Of a stretch of DNA of 35,117 nucleotides, positions 1-7,477 are shown piece by piece (within the stretch, counting starts at the first letter, position 1; each line of letters opens with the position of its first letter). The stretch is from Methylotenera sp. RIFCSPLOWO2_02_FULL_45_14 (GTDB taxonomy: Bacteria; Pseudomonadota; Gammaproteobacteria; Burkholderiales; Methylophilaceae): NCBI GenBank assembly GCA_001803395.1, contig MHBU01000027.1:124049-159165 (forward strand), in the 5' to 3' direction. The notes under the pieces are model-generated. The model worked only from the letters and a program-made list of their open reading frames with translations. It searched no databases and was not told the DNA's origin. A program made the position numbers and the translations under genes.

Positions 1-1407
1 CACACACGTGGTATATGACGGACTATTGGGGTCCGGCATGTCGGGCGGCACATAAAACAGTGCCTGCTCTTGATAATTGAACGGGCTTTGCCATGACGCT
101 GTAGTCGCAGCAGTTAAGCCCATTTGCCCTAAATAATGGCTAAAGTCATTTTTTACCGCGAGGGTGGCTGAGGTAAATATCCATGCGCGTGGTTGTGCAT
201 TGAGTTGCCTGCCAAAGCCTTCGGCCACACTGAGTGGCGTGGCATGTAGCTGCACAGATTGGGTGAAGACTTCCACCCAGCGCACCAGATTATTATTTTC
301 GGCAGATTGCCAGCGACTTAACAAATCATGCAGCGCCATACTGCGTTGCCAACATTTTTCTAGTAAGGGGTCGCGTGCGGCTTGTGTTTCTAACACCTTT
401 GCTAAAGCTTGCAATTGGCTTTGCATGTGATCAAACGCGTTTTGAAACCCCTTTAAAGCCAGCGCTTTTAGCACCGGCATGCGCGAGCCTTCATAGGCAA
501 AAATCAACCTGAAATCTTTACAGGCTTTTTCTAACACTGGAATCGCTTCACCTAACGCCACGCAATCTTTGGCAAAACTTAAATGTGCGGCGGTGCAATC
601 TCGCGCTAATTCTATCAATTGGCTAGTTGAAACATCTTCACCAAAGAATAAGCCTGCAACTTCCGGTAGTTGATGCGCTTCATCAAAAATGACAGTGTTA
701 GCGCTGGGCAGCAACTCGGCTACACCTTCATCGCGCAACATCACATCAGCAAAAAACAGATGATGATTCACCACCACCACGTCAGCCGCCAGCGCCTGCT
801 TACGCGCTTCCATTACAAAACACTCTTTATAAAAGTTGCAATCGCCACCTAAGCAATTATCACGGGTTGAGGTCACGTTTGCCCAAATAGTGGCGTTTTC
901 TGGCACGGTATTGAGTTCGCTTTTGTCGCCCGTTTTGCTATTTTCTGCAAAATTCTTAATGATATGCACATATTGCGCATCATCGCGCGAGGCAAATCGG
1001 CCTTCACTGGCAGCACGCTCTAAATGATAATGGCACACATAGTTGGAACGGCCTTTCAACATTGCCACCGTCACAGGCACTTTGAGCGCCTCTCTTACAT
1101 TGGGCAAATCACGATTGTAAAGCTGGTCCTGTAAATTTTTTGTACCCGTAGAAATAATCACCTTGCCACCTGTCAGCAGCGCGGGGACTAAGTAAGCAAA
1201 GGTCTTGCCCGTGCCAGTGCCCGCTTCGGCGACCAATTGCGTATTATGTTCAATAGCATCGGCTATCGCTAGCGCCATTTCCAACTGCTGGGTACGCGCA
1301 TGGTAGCCAGCAATATGCGTCGCTAGAATGCCGTCTTTCTCAAACACTTGATGAATAGCTAGATTTTCGGCTGGATTATTGGCTTGATTGTTTATTGGTT
1401 CGCTCAT
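1..1407 (-). CDS. ATP-dependent DNA helicase, DinG/YoaA family (3' part cut by window edge)
   Basis: Reading the minus strand from an ATG at 1407 gives one open frame to base 1. The protein starts MSEPINNQANNPAENLAIHQ and carries a Walker A motif (AEAGTGTGKT), then four cysteines in the iron-sulfur pattern of XPD/DinG helicases (NYVC, NCLGGDC, KEC), then a DEAH box (VIFDEAHQLPEVA). These are the signatures of superfamily 2, XPD-like 5'-3' helicases with a 4Fe-4S cluster. YoaA and DinG unwind DNA, R-loops or damaged forks. About 469 codons are visible; the C-terminal helicase domain lies beyond the edge. It is divergent from the NlpC/P60 gene, with about 73 bases between the two starts. YoaA rather than DinG proper is my leaning, but the family level is what the sequence supports. 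Confidence 0.9.
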   Translation of the reverse strand, partial: MSEPINNQANNPAENLAIHQVFEKDGILATHIAGYHARTQQLEMALAIADAIEHNTQLVAEAGTGTGKTFAYLVPALLTGGKVIISTGTKNLQDQLYNRDLPNVREALKVPVTVAMLKGRSNYVCHYHLERAASEGRFASRDDAQYVHIIKNFAENSKTGDKSELNTVPENATIWANVTSTRDNCLGGDCNFYKECFVMEARKQALAADVVVVNHHLFFADVMLRDEGVAELLPSANTVIFDEAHQLPEVAGLFFGEDVSTSQLIELARDCTAAHLSFAKDCVALGEAIPVLEKACKDFRLIFAYEGSRMPVLKALALKGFQNAFDHMQSQLQALAKVLETQAARDPLLEKCWQRSMALHDLLSRWQSAENNNLVRWVEVFTQSVQLHATPLSVAEGFGRQLNAQPRAWIFTSATLAVKNDFSHYLGQMGLTAATTASWQSPFNYQEQALFYVPPDMPDPNSPSYTTCV

Positions 1408-1443
1408 AAGCGCTAGATTATCCCACGACTTTTATTTAACCAT

Positions 1444-1471
1444 TTGCAATTTCAACTTAATTTAATATAAT
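1444..1471 (+). promoter_or_regulatory. sigma70-type promoter for the NlpC/P60 gene
   Basis: A -35 box TTGCAA (1444-1449) and a perfect -10 box TATAAT (1466-1471) are separated by 16 bases. Transcription would begin near 1478, only a few bases before the ATG at 1481, and no Shine-Dalgarno sequence is visible, so the message may be almost leaderless. Confidence 0.65.
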
Positions 1472-1480
1472 CAGGCAGAC

Positions 1481-2026
1481 ATGAATTTAATAAAAACTCA
1501 ATATTTGCTTTGCATTTTGCTGGCTTTAACCAGCGCATCCTGCGCTGCTATTGAGCCAGCGCCTGAAAGCATCCGCATACAAACTGAAATTTCGATGCGA
1601 ACGCCGTTGAATGCTGAAGCTGAGGAGCACTGGCCAGAACGTGCGCGCGAGGTTTTAGTCAACGCATTAAGCTTAACGGGTATTCGCTACAAATATGGTG
1701 GCAATTCACCAGAAACGGGTTTTGATTGCAGTGGTTTTGTGCGTTATGTGTATCAACAAACCGCTAATTTATCGCTGCCACATAGTGCGCGCGCCATTAG
1801 CCAGCTAGGAAAATCCGTTCAAAAAAACGAATTAAAGCCTGGTGATTTAGTATTTTTCAATACGCTAAAATCTGCTTTTTCTCATGTAGGCATTTACTTA
1901 GGGAATAATCGCTTTATCCACTCTCCCAGTAGCGGCGGTGGTGTGCGCGTAGAAGATATGCAAACCAGCTATTGGACACAACGTTTTAATGGCGCGCAAC
2001 GCATAGACTCAGCTAGCACGCCATAA
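1481..2026 (+). CDS. NlpC/P60 family cell-wall peptidase, lipoprotein
   Basis: This 181-residue protein has an N-terminal hydrophobic signal ending in a lipobox-like SASC (Cys21), so it is probably a lipoprotein of the cell envelope. The C-terminal half is an NlpC/P60 domain with the catalytic Cys83 in FDCSGFVRYVY, His135 in SHVGIYLG and a further polar residue, His147, in FIHSPSSGGG. Family members (Spr/MepS, NlpC) cleave peptide cross-links or stem peptides in peptidoglycan. The size is normal for an Spr-like enzyme. It is a single gene, divergent from the helicase and convergent with the Rdx gene 20 bases downstream. The exact substrate bond cannot be read from the sequence. Confidence 0.9.
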   Translation: MNLIKTQYLLCILLALTSASCAAIEPAPESIRIQTEISMRTPLNAEAEEHWPERAREVLVNALSLTGIRYKYGGNSPETGFDCSGFVRYVYQQTANLSLPHSARAISQLGKSVQKNELKPGDLVFFNTLKSAFSHVGIYLGNNRFIHSPSSGGGVRVEDMQTSYWTQRFNGAQRIDSASTP

Positions 2027-2046
2027 CCCTATGCTTACCAACGTCA

Positions 2047-2331
2047 CTAAATTTTAGGCCTATCGCTATGACCCAAATCACGGTTTGGGTCGATGTAATC
2101 ACGCACCAGCTGCTTCACCTCTTTAGCTTCAGGAAATCGCCCCGCTTCTTTGCGTGAAAAAATTAACTGCTGATTCAGTGTAATATCAAAAACGCCGCCA
2201 TTGCCTGGCTTTAATGCCACACTGGTTAAATCTTGCTCAAAAGTTGTGAGCAGCTCCTGCGCTAACCAAGCTGCGCGTAGAAGCCAACGACATTGTGTGC
2301 AATAAGTAATTTCAACGATATATTGACTCAA
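2047..2331 (-). CDS. SelT/SelW/SelH (Rdx) family thioredoxin-fold protein
   Basis: The 94-residue protein begins with a beta strand (YIVEITYCTQCRWLLRAAW) that holds a CXXC motif (CTQC), followed by the conserved glycine-rich turn GNGGVFDITLN and a C-terminal helix. This is the compact thioredoxin-like fold of the Rdx/SelW family, here with cysteine in place of selenocysteine. Members are thought to act in thiol redox reactions, but bacterial substrates are poorly defined. It is monocistronic and convergent with the NlpC/P60 gene. The family call is firm; the function is not. Confidence 0.85.
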   Translation of the reverse strand: MSQYIVEITYCTQCRWLLRAAWLAQELLTTFEQDLTSVALKPGNGGVFDITLNQQLIFSRKEAGRFPEAKEVKQLVRDYIDPNRDLGHSDRPKI

Positions 2332-2473
2332 TTTGTATGTCCTGACAGATATAGTTTAATATGTGTAATAGTGAATAAATATTGCTTAAGTTTGCAACTA
2401 AATAATAGCAATGAACTCTTACTTCAGGCTAAGCTTATCTACCTAAAATAAGTAATCTACGTGGGAATAATAC

Positions 2474-3925
2474 ATGCAAGTACAGAATAAAAATCATCGT
2501 TTTACAAAAATCAGCCTTGTAGGCTCCGGCCTGCTGCTTGGCCTTATGTTGAGCTTAACTTATTCTGCTGTTGCAGAAAAGATGACCAAGCCACAATTGC
2601 CACTTGATGACCTACGTGCATTTGCCGAAGTATTCGGCAAAATTAAAAGTGATTATGTCGAGCCTGTAGAAGATAAAAAGCTGATTTCTGAAGCCATCAG
2701 TGGCATGCTAACAGGCTTGGACCCACATTCCACTTACATGGATGCCGACGCCTTCAAAGACATGCAAGCTTCTACGCAAGGTGAGTTTGGTGGCTTAGGT
2801 ATTGAAGTGGGTATGGAGGACGGCTTGGTAAAAGTAGTTTCACCGATCGAAGACTCCCCTGCTTACGCGGCTGGTTTAAAAAGCGGTGACCTCATTGTGA
2901 AGCTTGATGAAACGCCGGTTAAAGGCATGACGCTAAATGATGCCGTGAAACGCATGCGCGGCAAACCAGACACAAAAATTGAATTAACTGTGATTCGTAA
3001 AACTGAAAGCAAACCGCTTAAATTCACGCTCACCCGTGCCATCATTAAAACCAAAAGTGTGAAATACAAACTCACTGAGCCTGGTTATGCCTATGTACGT
3101 GTCACGCAGTTCCAAGAACGCACTGGTGAAGACCTCGCAAAAGCCATTAAAACCATGCATGATGAAAATAAAGGCCCTTTCAAAGGTTTTGTTTTAGATC
3201 TGCGTAATGACCCAGGTGGTTTACTTAATGGCGCTGTCGGTGTATCAGCAGCATTTTTACCTAAAGGCGAGCTGGTGGTTTACACAGAAGGTCGCGCACC
3301 AGACTCTAAAATGCAACTCACCGCAGTGCCTGAAAACTACGTTCGCGGCGGGGCAGCGAATGACTACATTCGTGATTTACCTGCAGACATAAAAACTGTG
3401 CCGATGGTAGTGCTCATCAATACTGGTTCAGCTTCGGCTTCTGAAATCGTCGCAGGCGCATTGCAAGACCACAAACGTGCCGCTGTTTTAGGCACACAAA
3501 GTTTTGGTAAAGGCTCAGTGCAAACCATTATGCCAATGAATAACGGCGCGGCAATCAAGCTTACCACCGCGCGTTATTTCACACCAAAAGGCCGCTCAAT
3601 TCAAGCTAAAGGCATCGTTCCAGACTATATTGTAGAAGATGGTACAGATCAATCTAACAACATCCATGAGGCTGATTTAACTCGCCACCTCTCTAACCCT
3701 AAAGAGGCAACGGCGAATGTGCCCGTAAAACCTACTAATGAGAATAACGGTACTAAAGATGCAGCCAAAGAAAAATTGAATGAGAAAAAATTTGCTGAAC
3801 CTACAGCCCCCATTGAGCCAGCAAGCAAGGATGATCTTCAGTTTACGCAAGCAATGAACTTGCTCAAAGGTTTGCCTGTCGTCCAATCTGAAGCCCTTAA
3901 AGTTGAGGCTGCAAAAACTAATTAA
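2474..3925 (+). CDS. ctpA: carboxy-terminal processing protease, S41 family
   Basis: The 483-residue protein has an N-terminal signal or anchor (about residues 14-35), an S41 N-terminal helical region, a PDZ domain (about 100-185, with GGLGIEVG) and the S41 catalytic domain. The Ser-Lys dyad is visible as Ser321 in GSASASEIVAGAL and Lys346 in SFGKGSVQ, 25 residues apart as in E. coli Prc. Such proteases trim or degrade periplasmic proteins from their C-termini and often control peptidoglycan hydrolases. The tail after residue about 400 is Lys/Glu/Pro-rich and low in complexity. The ATG at 2474 follows GTGGGAATAATAC, a modest ribosome site. A strong terminator follows the gene, so it seems to be transcribed alone. 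Confidence 0.93.
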   Translation: MQVQNKNHRFTKISLVGSGLLLGLMLSLTYSAVAEKMTKPQLPLDDLRAFAEVFGKIKSDYVEPVEDKKLISEAISGMLTGLDPHSTYMDADAFKDMQASTQGEFGGLGIEVGMEDGLVKVVSPIEDSPAYAAGLKSGDLIVKLDETPVKGMTLNDAVKRMRGKPDTKIELTVIRKTESKPLKFTLTRAIIKTKSVKYKLTEPGYAYVRVTQFQERTGEDLAKAIKTMHDENKGPFKGFVLDLRNDPGGLLNGAVGVSAAFLPKGELVVYTEGRAPDSKMQLTAVPENYVRGGAANDYIRDLPADIKTVPMVVLINTGSASASEIVAGALQDHKRAAVLGTQSFGKGSVQTIMPMNNGAAIKLTTARYFTPKGRSIQAKGIVPDYIVEDGTDQSNNIHEADLTRHLSNPKEATANVPVKPTNENNGTKDAAKEKLNEKKFAEPTAPIEPASKDDLQFTQAMNLLKGLPVVQSEALKVEAAKTN

Positions 3926-3946
3926 GCTCAATTAGCTCAGTCAGCT

Positions 3947-3977
3947 AAAGCCGCCTTGAATCAAGGCGGCTTTTTTT
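3947..3977 (+). terminator. rho-independent terminator after ctpA
   Basis: GCCGCCTTGA (3950-3959) pairs with TCAAGGCGGC (3961-3970), giving a GC-rich stem flanked by AAA on the left and followed by seven T (3971-3977). Confidence 0.93.
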
Positions 3978-4023
3978 ATGGCTTAAGTTATGCCATTTTC
4001 AGCCATTGAAATGATTGAACCGT

Positions 4024-4029
4024 TATAAT
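4024..4029 (+). promoter_or_regulatory. -10 box close to the start of the Fe-S protein gene
   Basis: A perfect TATAAT lies 6 bases before the ATG at 4036. No good -35 box stands at the usual distance. If active, transcription would start at about the A of the start codon, giving a leaderless message. Confidence 0.4.
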
Positions 4030-4035
4030 TATGCT

Positions 4036-5217
4036 ATGACTTTGTCCGTAAAAGAATTGATTATAGAGGCTGATCGTTGCGTAGCTTGCGGCTTATGTCT
4101 TCCGCATTGCCCTACCTATAGAAAAACTGGATCTGAAGCAGACTCTCCACGTGGCCGCATACAAATCATGCGGGCTGTCGCACAAAATATTTTGCCCAAC
4201 AATGACCGTTTTAAAGAACATATCAATTTATGCTTAAGTTGCCGCAGCTGCGAATCAGCGTGCCCTAATAGCGTCAATTATGGTGCCATAGTTGACACCT
4301 CACGCGCCCTGTATATTCAGAAAAAAAGTGTTTGGATGACGATTGCCAAGCCATTCATTCGCCATCGTTATTTAGCAAACTTGCTGGCTTGGCCGCTTTG
4401 GCTGATACAGCGCTTAAAACTGAACCGCTTGCTACAACGTTTGCTACCAGCCGCGAAACACCTGCCGATTATTGGCAAGCCAATTGCATGGAAGCCATTT
4501 TACCCAGCAACAACTGAGCATAAAGGCGCTGTAAGTTTATTTTTAGGCTGCGCCAGCAACACGCTCGATAACCAAACACTCACAGCCAGTATTTATGTAT
4601 TAAATAAACTGGGGTTTAATGTACACGTTCCGCGCCGCCAAACTTGCTGCGGCAGCATTGCACGGCAAGCCGGCGACAGTGTGGAGGCTACGAAGTTAGT
4701 CGCCCACAATGCAGCAAGTTTTGCAGAGAGTATGCCCATACTTACCACGGCAAGCGGTTGTGGCGCAGGCCTAAAAGATTACTTGCCACAGCACAATGTA
4801 CAAGACATTAGCGCATTTTTAATGTCGTGTGATTGGTCAGGCGCGCAGATTATGGCATTAAAAGAAAAAATTTACGTGCAAGACCCTTGTACTTTGCGCA
4901 ATGTGCTACAAACCCCACAAGCCGTTTACGATTTGCTTAAAAAAATCCCTGATGCCGATATCCAGGCATTACCTGGCAATAGCCAATGCTGCGGTGGTGC
5001 TGGCGCTTATGTCATCACACAGCAGGACATGGCAAATAATCTACGTAATGACAAATTAAACGCCATCAGGACGCATCATGTTGCCATCCTTGCCACCTCT
5101 AACATTGGTTGCAGCTTGCACATCGCTAAAGGCCTGCGTGAAGAAAATTTGGACGTTAACGTCATGCACCCGATACTCATTATTGCCAAACAAATGGGAT
5201 TTTCTGATCCTATTTAA
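4036..5217 (+). CDS. (Fe-S)-binding protein, glycolate oxidase GlcF-like
   Basis: From the ATG at 4036 this is a 393-residue protein (MTLSVKELIIEADRCVACG). It has two ferredoxin-type CxxCxxCxxxCP motifs (Cys15-Cys25 and Cys66-Cys76), so it should bind two 4Fe-4S clusters. After them come two CCG domains, each with its CCG motif (TCCGSIARQAGD and QCCGGAGAY). This is the layout of GlcF, LutA/LldE-type and heterodisulfide reductase D-like subunits that pass electrons from a 2-hydroxyacid or similar oxidoreductase. No FAD subunit lies nearby, so the partner and substrate are unknown. A TTG 21 bases upstream is in frame, but the ATG gives the usual N-terminus. coq7 starts 15 bases after its stop, so the two may be co-transcribed. 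Confidence 0.85.
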   Translation: MTLSVKELIIEADRCVACGLCLPHCPTYRKTGSEADSPRGRIQIMRAVAQNILPNNDRFKEHINLCLSCRSCESACPNSVNYGAIVDTSRALYIQKKSVWMTIAKPFIRHRYLANLLAWPLWLIQRLKLNRLLQRLLPAAKHLPIIGKPIAWKPFYPATTEHKGAVSLFLGCASNTLDNQTLTASIYVLNKLGFNVHVPRRQTCCGSIARQAGDSVEATKLVAHNAASFAESMPILTTASGCGAGLKDYLPQHNVQDISAFLMSCDWSGAQIMALKEKIYVQDPCTLRNVLQTPQAVYDLLKKIPDADIQALPGNSQCCGGAGAYVITQQDMANNLRNDKLNAIRTHHVAILATSNIGCSLHIAKGLREENLDVNVMHPILIIAKQMGFSDPI

Positions 5218-5232
5218 GCGTAAAATACAACT

Positions 5233-5868
5233 ATGAAAAGCCTATTTACTTTAGATCGACTCATCACAGAATTCGACACGGGTTTGCGCACATTGCTCGC
5301 AAAACCGCATAGCCAAAGAGCGCATCCTGATGCTGGAGTTGCGGAAGCGGCATTAACCGCGCCTGAGAAGAAACATGCAAGTGCGCTTATGCGCATCAAC
5401 CATACGGGTGAAGTTTGTGCACAGGCTTTGTATAGCGGTCAGGCGCTTACAGCACGCGATGTGGCAACAAGCCGCGCCATGCAACAAGCGGCGCGTGAAG
5501 AAACAGAACATCTCGCATGGTGTGAAACACGAATTCATCAGCTTGGTGGTCGTACCAGTGTGCTGAACCCGTTATTTTATGCCGGCTCATTTGCATTAGG
5601 TACAATAGCGGGCGCATTGGGCGACAAATGGAGCTTGGGCTTTTTAGAAGAAACCGAGAAGCAAGTAGGCGCACATTTAGCCAGCCACCTCGATCAATTA
5701 CCAGAATCTGACAATAAATCGCGCAAGATCATTGAGCAAATGCAGATCGATGAAGCCAAACATGCGCATGATGCAAAACAATATGGCGCGGCAGAATTAC
5801 CCGCACCCATTAAATTTTGCATGAAGCAAGCATCCAAACTCATGACAACTTCCACTTATTATTTCTAG
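5233..5868 (+). CDS. coq7: 2-polyprenyl-3-methyl-6-methoxy-1,4-benzoquinone monooxygenase (Coq7)
   Basis: This 211-residue protein has the di-iron carboxylate ligands of the Coq7 family in order: Glu60 (NHTGEVCAQALY), E90-T-E-H93, a glutamate in the EETEKQVGAH stretch near 140, and E174-AK-H177 (DEAKHAHD). Coq7 hydroxylates the quinone ring at C-6 in ubiquinone biosynthesis, in aerobic cells and at the membrane surface. The length matches the betaproteobacterial form. The start ATG has no strong Shine-Dalgarno sequence, and a TAAAAT hexamer sits 6 bases before it. It follows the Fe-S protein closely and precedes the DUF2322-like gene by 35 bases. Confidence 0.95.
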   Translation: MKSLFTLDRLITEFDTGLRTLLAKPHSQRAHPDAGVAEAALTAPEKKHASALMRINHTGEVCAQALYSGQALTARDVATSRAMQQAAREETEHLAWCETRIHQLGGRTSVLNPLFYAGSFALGTIAGALGDKWSLGFLEETEKQVGAHLASHLDQLPESDNKSRKIIEQMQIDEAKHAHDAKQYGAAELPAPIKFCMKQASKLMTTSTYYF

Positions 5869-5885
5869 CTACCTATTATTTCTAG
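5857..5885 (+). repeat. 12-bp direct repeat at the coq7 stop codon
   Basis: TATTATTTCTAG occurs at 5857-5868 (containing the coq7 stop) and again at 5874-5885. It looks like a small local duplication; I see no coding or regulatory role. Confidence 0.6.
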
Positions 5886-5903
5886 ATAAAAGGCACCCTA
5901 TTC

Positions 5904-6227
5904 ATGCAAAAATTTAGCGATGTATTACAAACATTAGACGATGCCTCGCACGTAGCACGCATTGAGCTTTACAACAAAGATGGTAGCTCTGCAGGGGTAA
6001 TTGAAAATAAACCAGGCAGCCAAGGCTCTATAAAAGTTTATTATCACCTAGCACGCATGTATGGTGAAATTTCCTTAGATGCCGCGGTTGAAGGCTTAAG
6101 CCTTTATGCTGAACATACTGAAGACGCTGAAAACTGCACAGGCAAGCATCCTAATGTGGACAGATTGCTCAACATTTTAGAAGATGAGCAACCGCTTTCA
6201 GTGAAGGTATTTGAAACTAAAGAGTAA
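5904..6227 (+). CDS. DUF2322-like protein of unknown function
   Basis: A 107-residue acidic cytosolic protein without signal or membrane segment. It contains the conserved-looking stretches IENKPGSQGSIKVYYHLAR and GKHPNVDRLLNIL, which I associate with the DUF2322 family of beta- and gammaproteobacteria. The family name is from memory, not from a search. An AAAAGG ribosome site lies about 10 bases before the ATG. It sits downstream of coq7 and ends just before a strong bidirectional terminator. No catalytic motif is evident, and I assign no function. Confidence 0.7.
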   Translation: MQKFSDVLQTLDDASHVARIELYNKDGSSAGVIENKPGSQGSIKVYYHLARMYGEISLDAAVEGLSLYAEHTEDAENCTGKHPNVDRLLNILEDEQPLSVKVFETKE

Positions 6228-6252
6228 CTTTTTATTTACGCTGAGTTTAAAT

Positions 6253-6294
6253 AAAAATCGAGGGGGATAAACTATTATCCCCCTCGATTTTTTT
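6253..6294. terminator. bidirectional rho-independent terminator
   Basis: An 18-bp perfect stem (6253-6270 with 6275-6292) closes on the 4-base loop ACTA. The GC core is CGAGGGGG/CCCCCTCG, and the A tract on the left mirrors the T tract on the right. It separates two converging genes, the DUF2322-like gene and the OsmC gene, and should stop transcription from both sides. Confidence 0.95.
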
Positions 6295-6325
6295 ACAGCT
6301 AATTTAAAAAGTGCCCTTATCTTAC

Positions 6326-6754
6326 TTAATCTGCTGTTGTGAAAGGTTTTATTTCAAAATCGTATGTAATTTCCACACTTTTACTTAGCATAATGGAGGC
6401 AGAGCAATATTTCTCCGCAGACAACTTGATTGCACGCTCAACTTGCACGGCATTCAAGTTGTCTCCCGTTACCACAAAATGTACGTGAATTTTGGTAAAC
6501 ACTTTAGGGATTTCATCCGCACGTGTTGCATCAATTTCTGCTACGCAATCCACGATAGGCTGGCGTGCTTTTTTAAGGATAGCCACCACATCAAACGAAG
6601 TACACCCGCCCATGCCAATCAATAACATTTCCATTGGACGCATGCCGATATTGCGCCCACCATTCTCAGGGGCGCCATCCAACACAACAGCGTGACCAGT
6701 TTCAGACTCTCCGACAAAACTGACACCATCAATCCATTTAACACTAACTTTCAA
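6326..6754 (-). CDS. OsmC family protein (YhfA-like)
   Basis: This 142-residue protein has the two conserved cysteines of the OsmC/Ohr superfamily, Cys51 in GMGGCTSFDVV and Cys117 in AEKYCSASIML, plus the family glycine and proline turns (RPMEMLLIGMGG). OsmC and Ohr proteins reduce organic peroxides with these cysteines. The YhfA-like branch, which this resembles by its short N-terminus, has no settled substrate. The start is a TTG at 6754 preceded by a GGGAGAAG ribosome site, which decides it over any later ATG. It converges on the DUF2322-like gene across a shared terminator. Confidence 0.88.
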   Translation of the reverse strand: MKVSVKWIDGVSFVGESETGHAVVLDGAPENGGRNIGMRPMEMLLIGMGGCTSFDVVAILKKARQPIVDCVAEIDATRADEIPKVFTKIHVHFVVTGDNLNAVQVERAIKLSAEKYCSASIMLSKSVEITYDFEIKPFTTAD

Positions 6755-6925
6755 TTAACTTCTCCCAAAAATGTAATTTTCTAAATCAGACAAGGCGAGA
6801 ACAAAAAATAAGGCCGCAGCATACAATATAATATGTAAGGCATTATTTTTTGTGAGCAACGCCGTATGATGACGTAGTGGTTTCAGCAGGCAATCTACGA
6901 AGTAGATGCTCGCAAAATTGCATTT

Positions 6926-7399
6926 TTATTTAACGCCTAATAATTCCACATCAAAAATCAAGTCAGCATTCGGTGGAATCGCCCCACCTGCACCACGTGC
7001 GCCGTAGCCCATTTCTGAAGGAATAATCAACGTACGTTTACCGCCAATTTTCATGCCCGCAAAACCTTCATCCCAACCCTGAATCACTTGACCACCACCT
7101 AAAAAGAAAACAAAAGGTTGATTACGGTCTAGGCTGCTATCAAACTTTTTACCTTTACTACCTTCTGCTGATGCGTCATAAAGCCAGCCTGTATAATGTA
7201 CCGTGACGTTAAAACCCGGCTCTGCCTCACGGCCTGTACCTACTTGTGTGTCAATTTTTTTCAGTTCTGTAATTTTTTCAGTCATTGCTGTTGCATCCTT
7301 TGCTGTTGATTGATTGGTATTTGCTTTATTCGATTCAGCCTGACATGCACTTAAACCCAATACACAAATGCCTGCTAATAATGTACTTAGTAATTTCAT
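6926..7399 (-). CDS. FKBP-type peptidyl-prolyl cis-trans isomerase, lipoprotein
   Basis: The 157-residue protein has a lipoprotein signal (MKLLSTLLAGICVLGLSAC, lipid attachment at Cys19), a short Asn/Thr/Ser/Lys-rich linker, and an FKBP domain from about residue 50. The FKBP hallmarks are VTVHYTGWLYD, KFDSSLDRNQPFVFFLGGGQVIQGWDEG and the final AIPPNADLIFDVELL. It should catalyse proline isomerisation during folding of envelope proteins. An insert near ASAEGSKGK lengthens the loop before the FDSS strand slightly. It is transcribed from the minus strand, apart from the dacB gene to its right (78 bases). Confidence 0.92.
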   Translation of the reverse strand: MKLLSTLLAGICVLGLSACQAESNKANTNQSTAKDATAMTEKITELKKIDTQVGTGREAEPGFNVTVHYTGWLYDASAEGSKGKKFDSSLDRNQPFVFFLGGGQVIQGWDEGFAGMKIGGKRTLIIPSEMGYGARGAGGAIPPNADLIFDVELLGVK

Positions 7400-7477
7400 T
7401 TTCGTTAGTGTCCAAGTTAAATAAGCTTAGGCGTAATGATACTGTAAAACAACTCAAAATGAGTAAAATGCAAGCGA

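Noticed and set aside
6780-6910. Inverted repeat AAAAAATAA/TTATTTTTT and hairpin ATCTAC/GTAGAT between the OsmC and FKBP genes
   Set aside because: The AT-only arms are far apart with unmatched sequence inside, and the small hairpin has no T tract; a structured RNA or terminator is not convincing.
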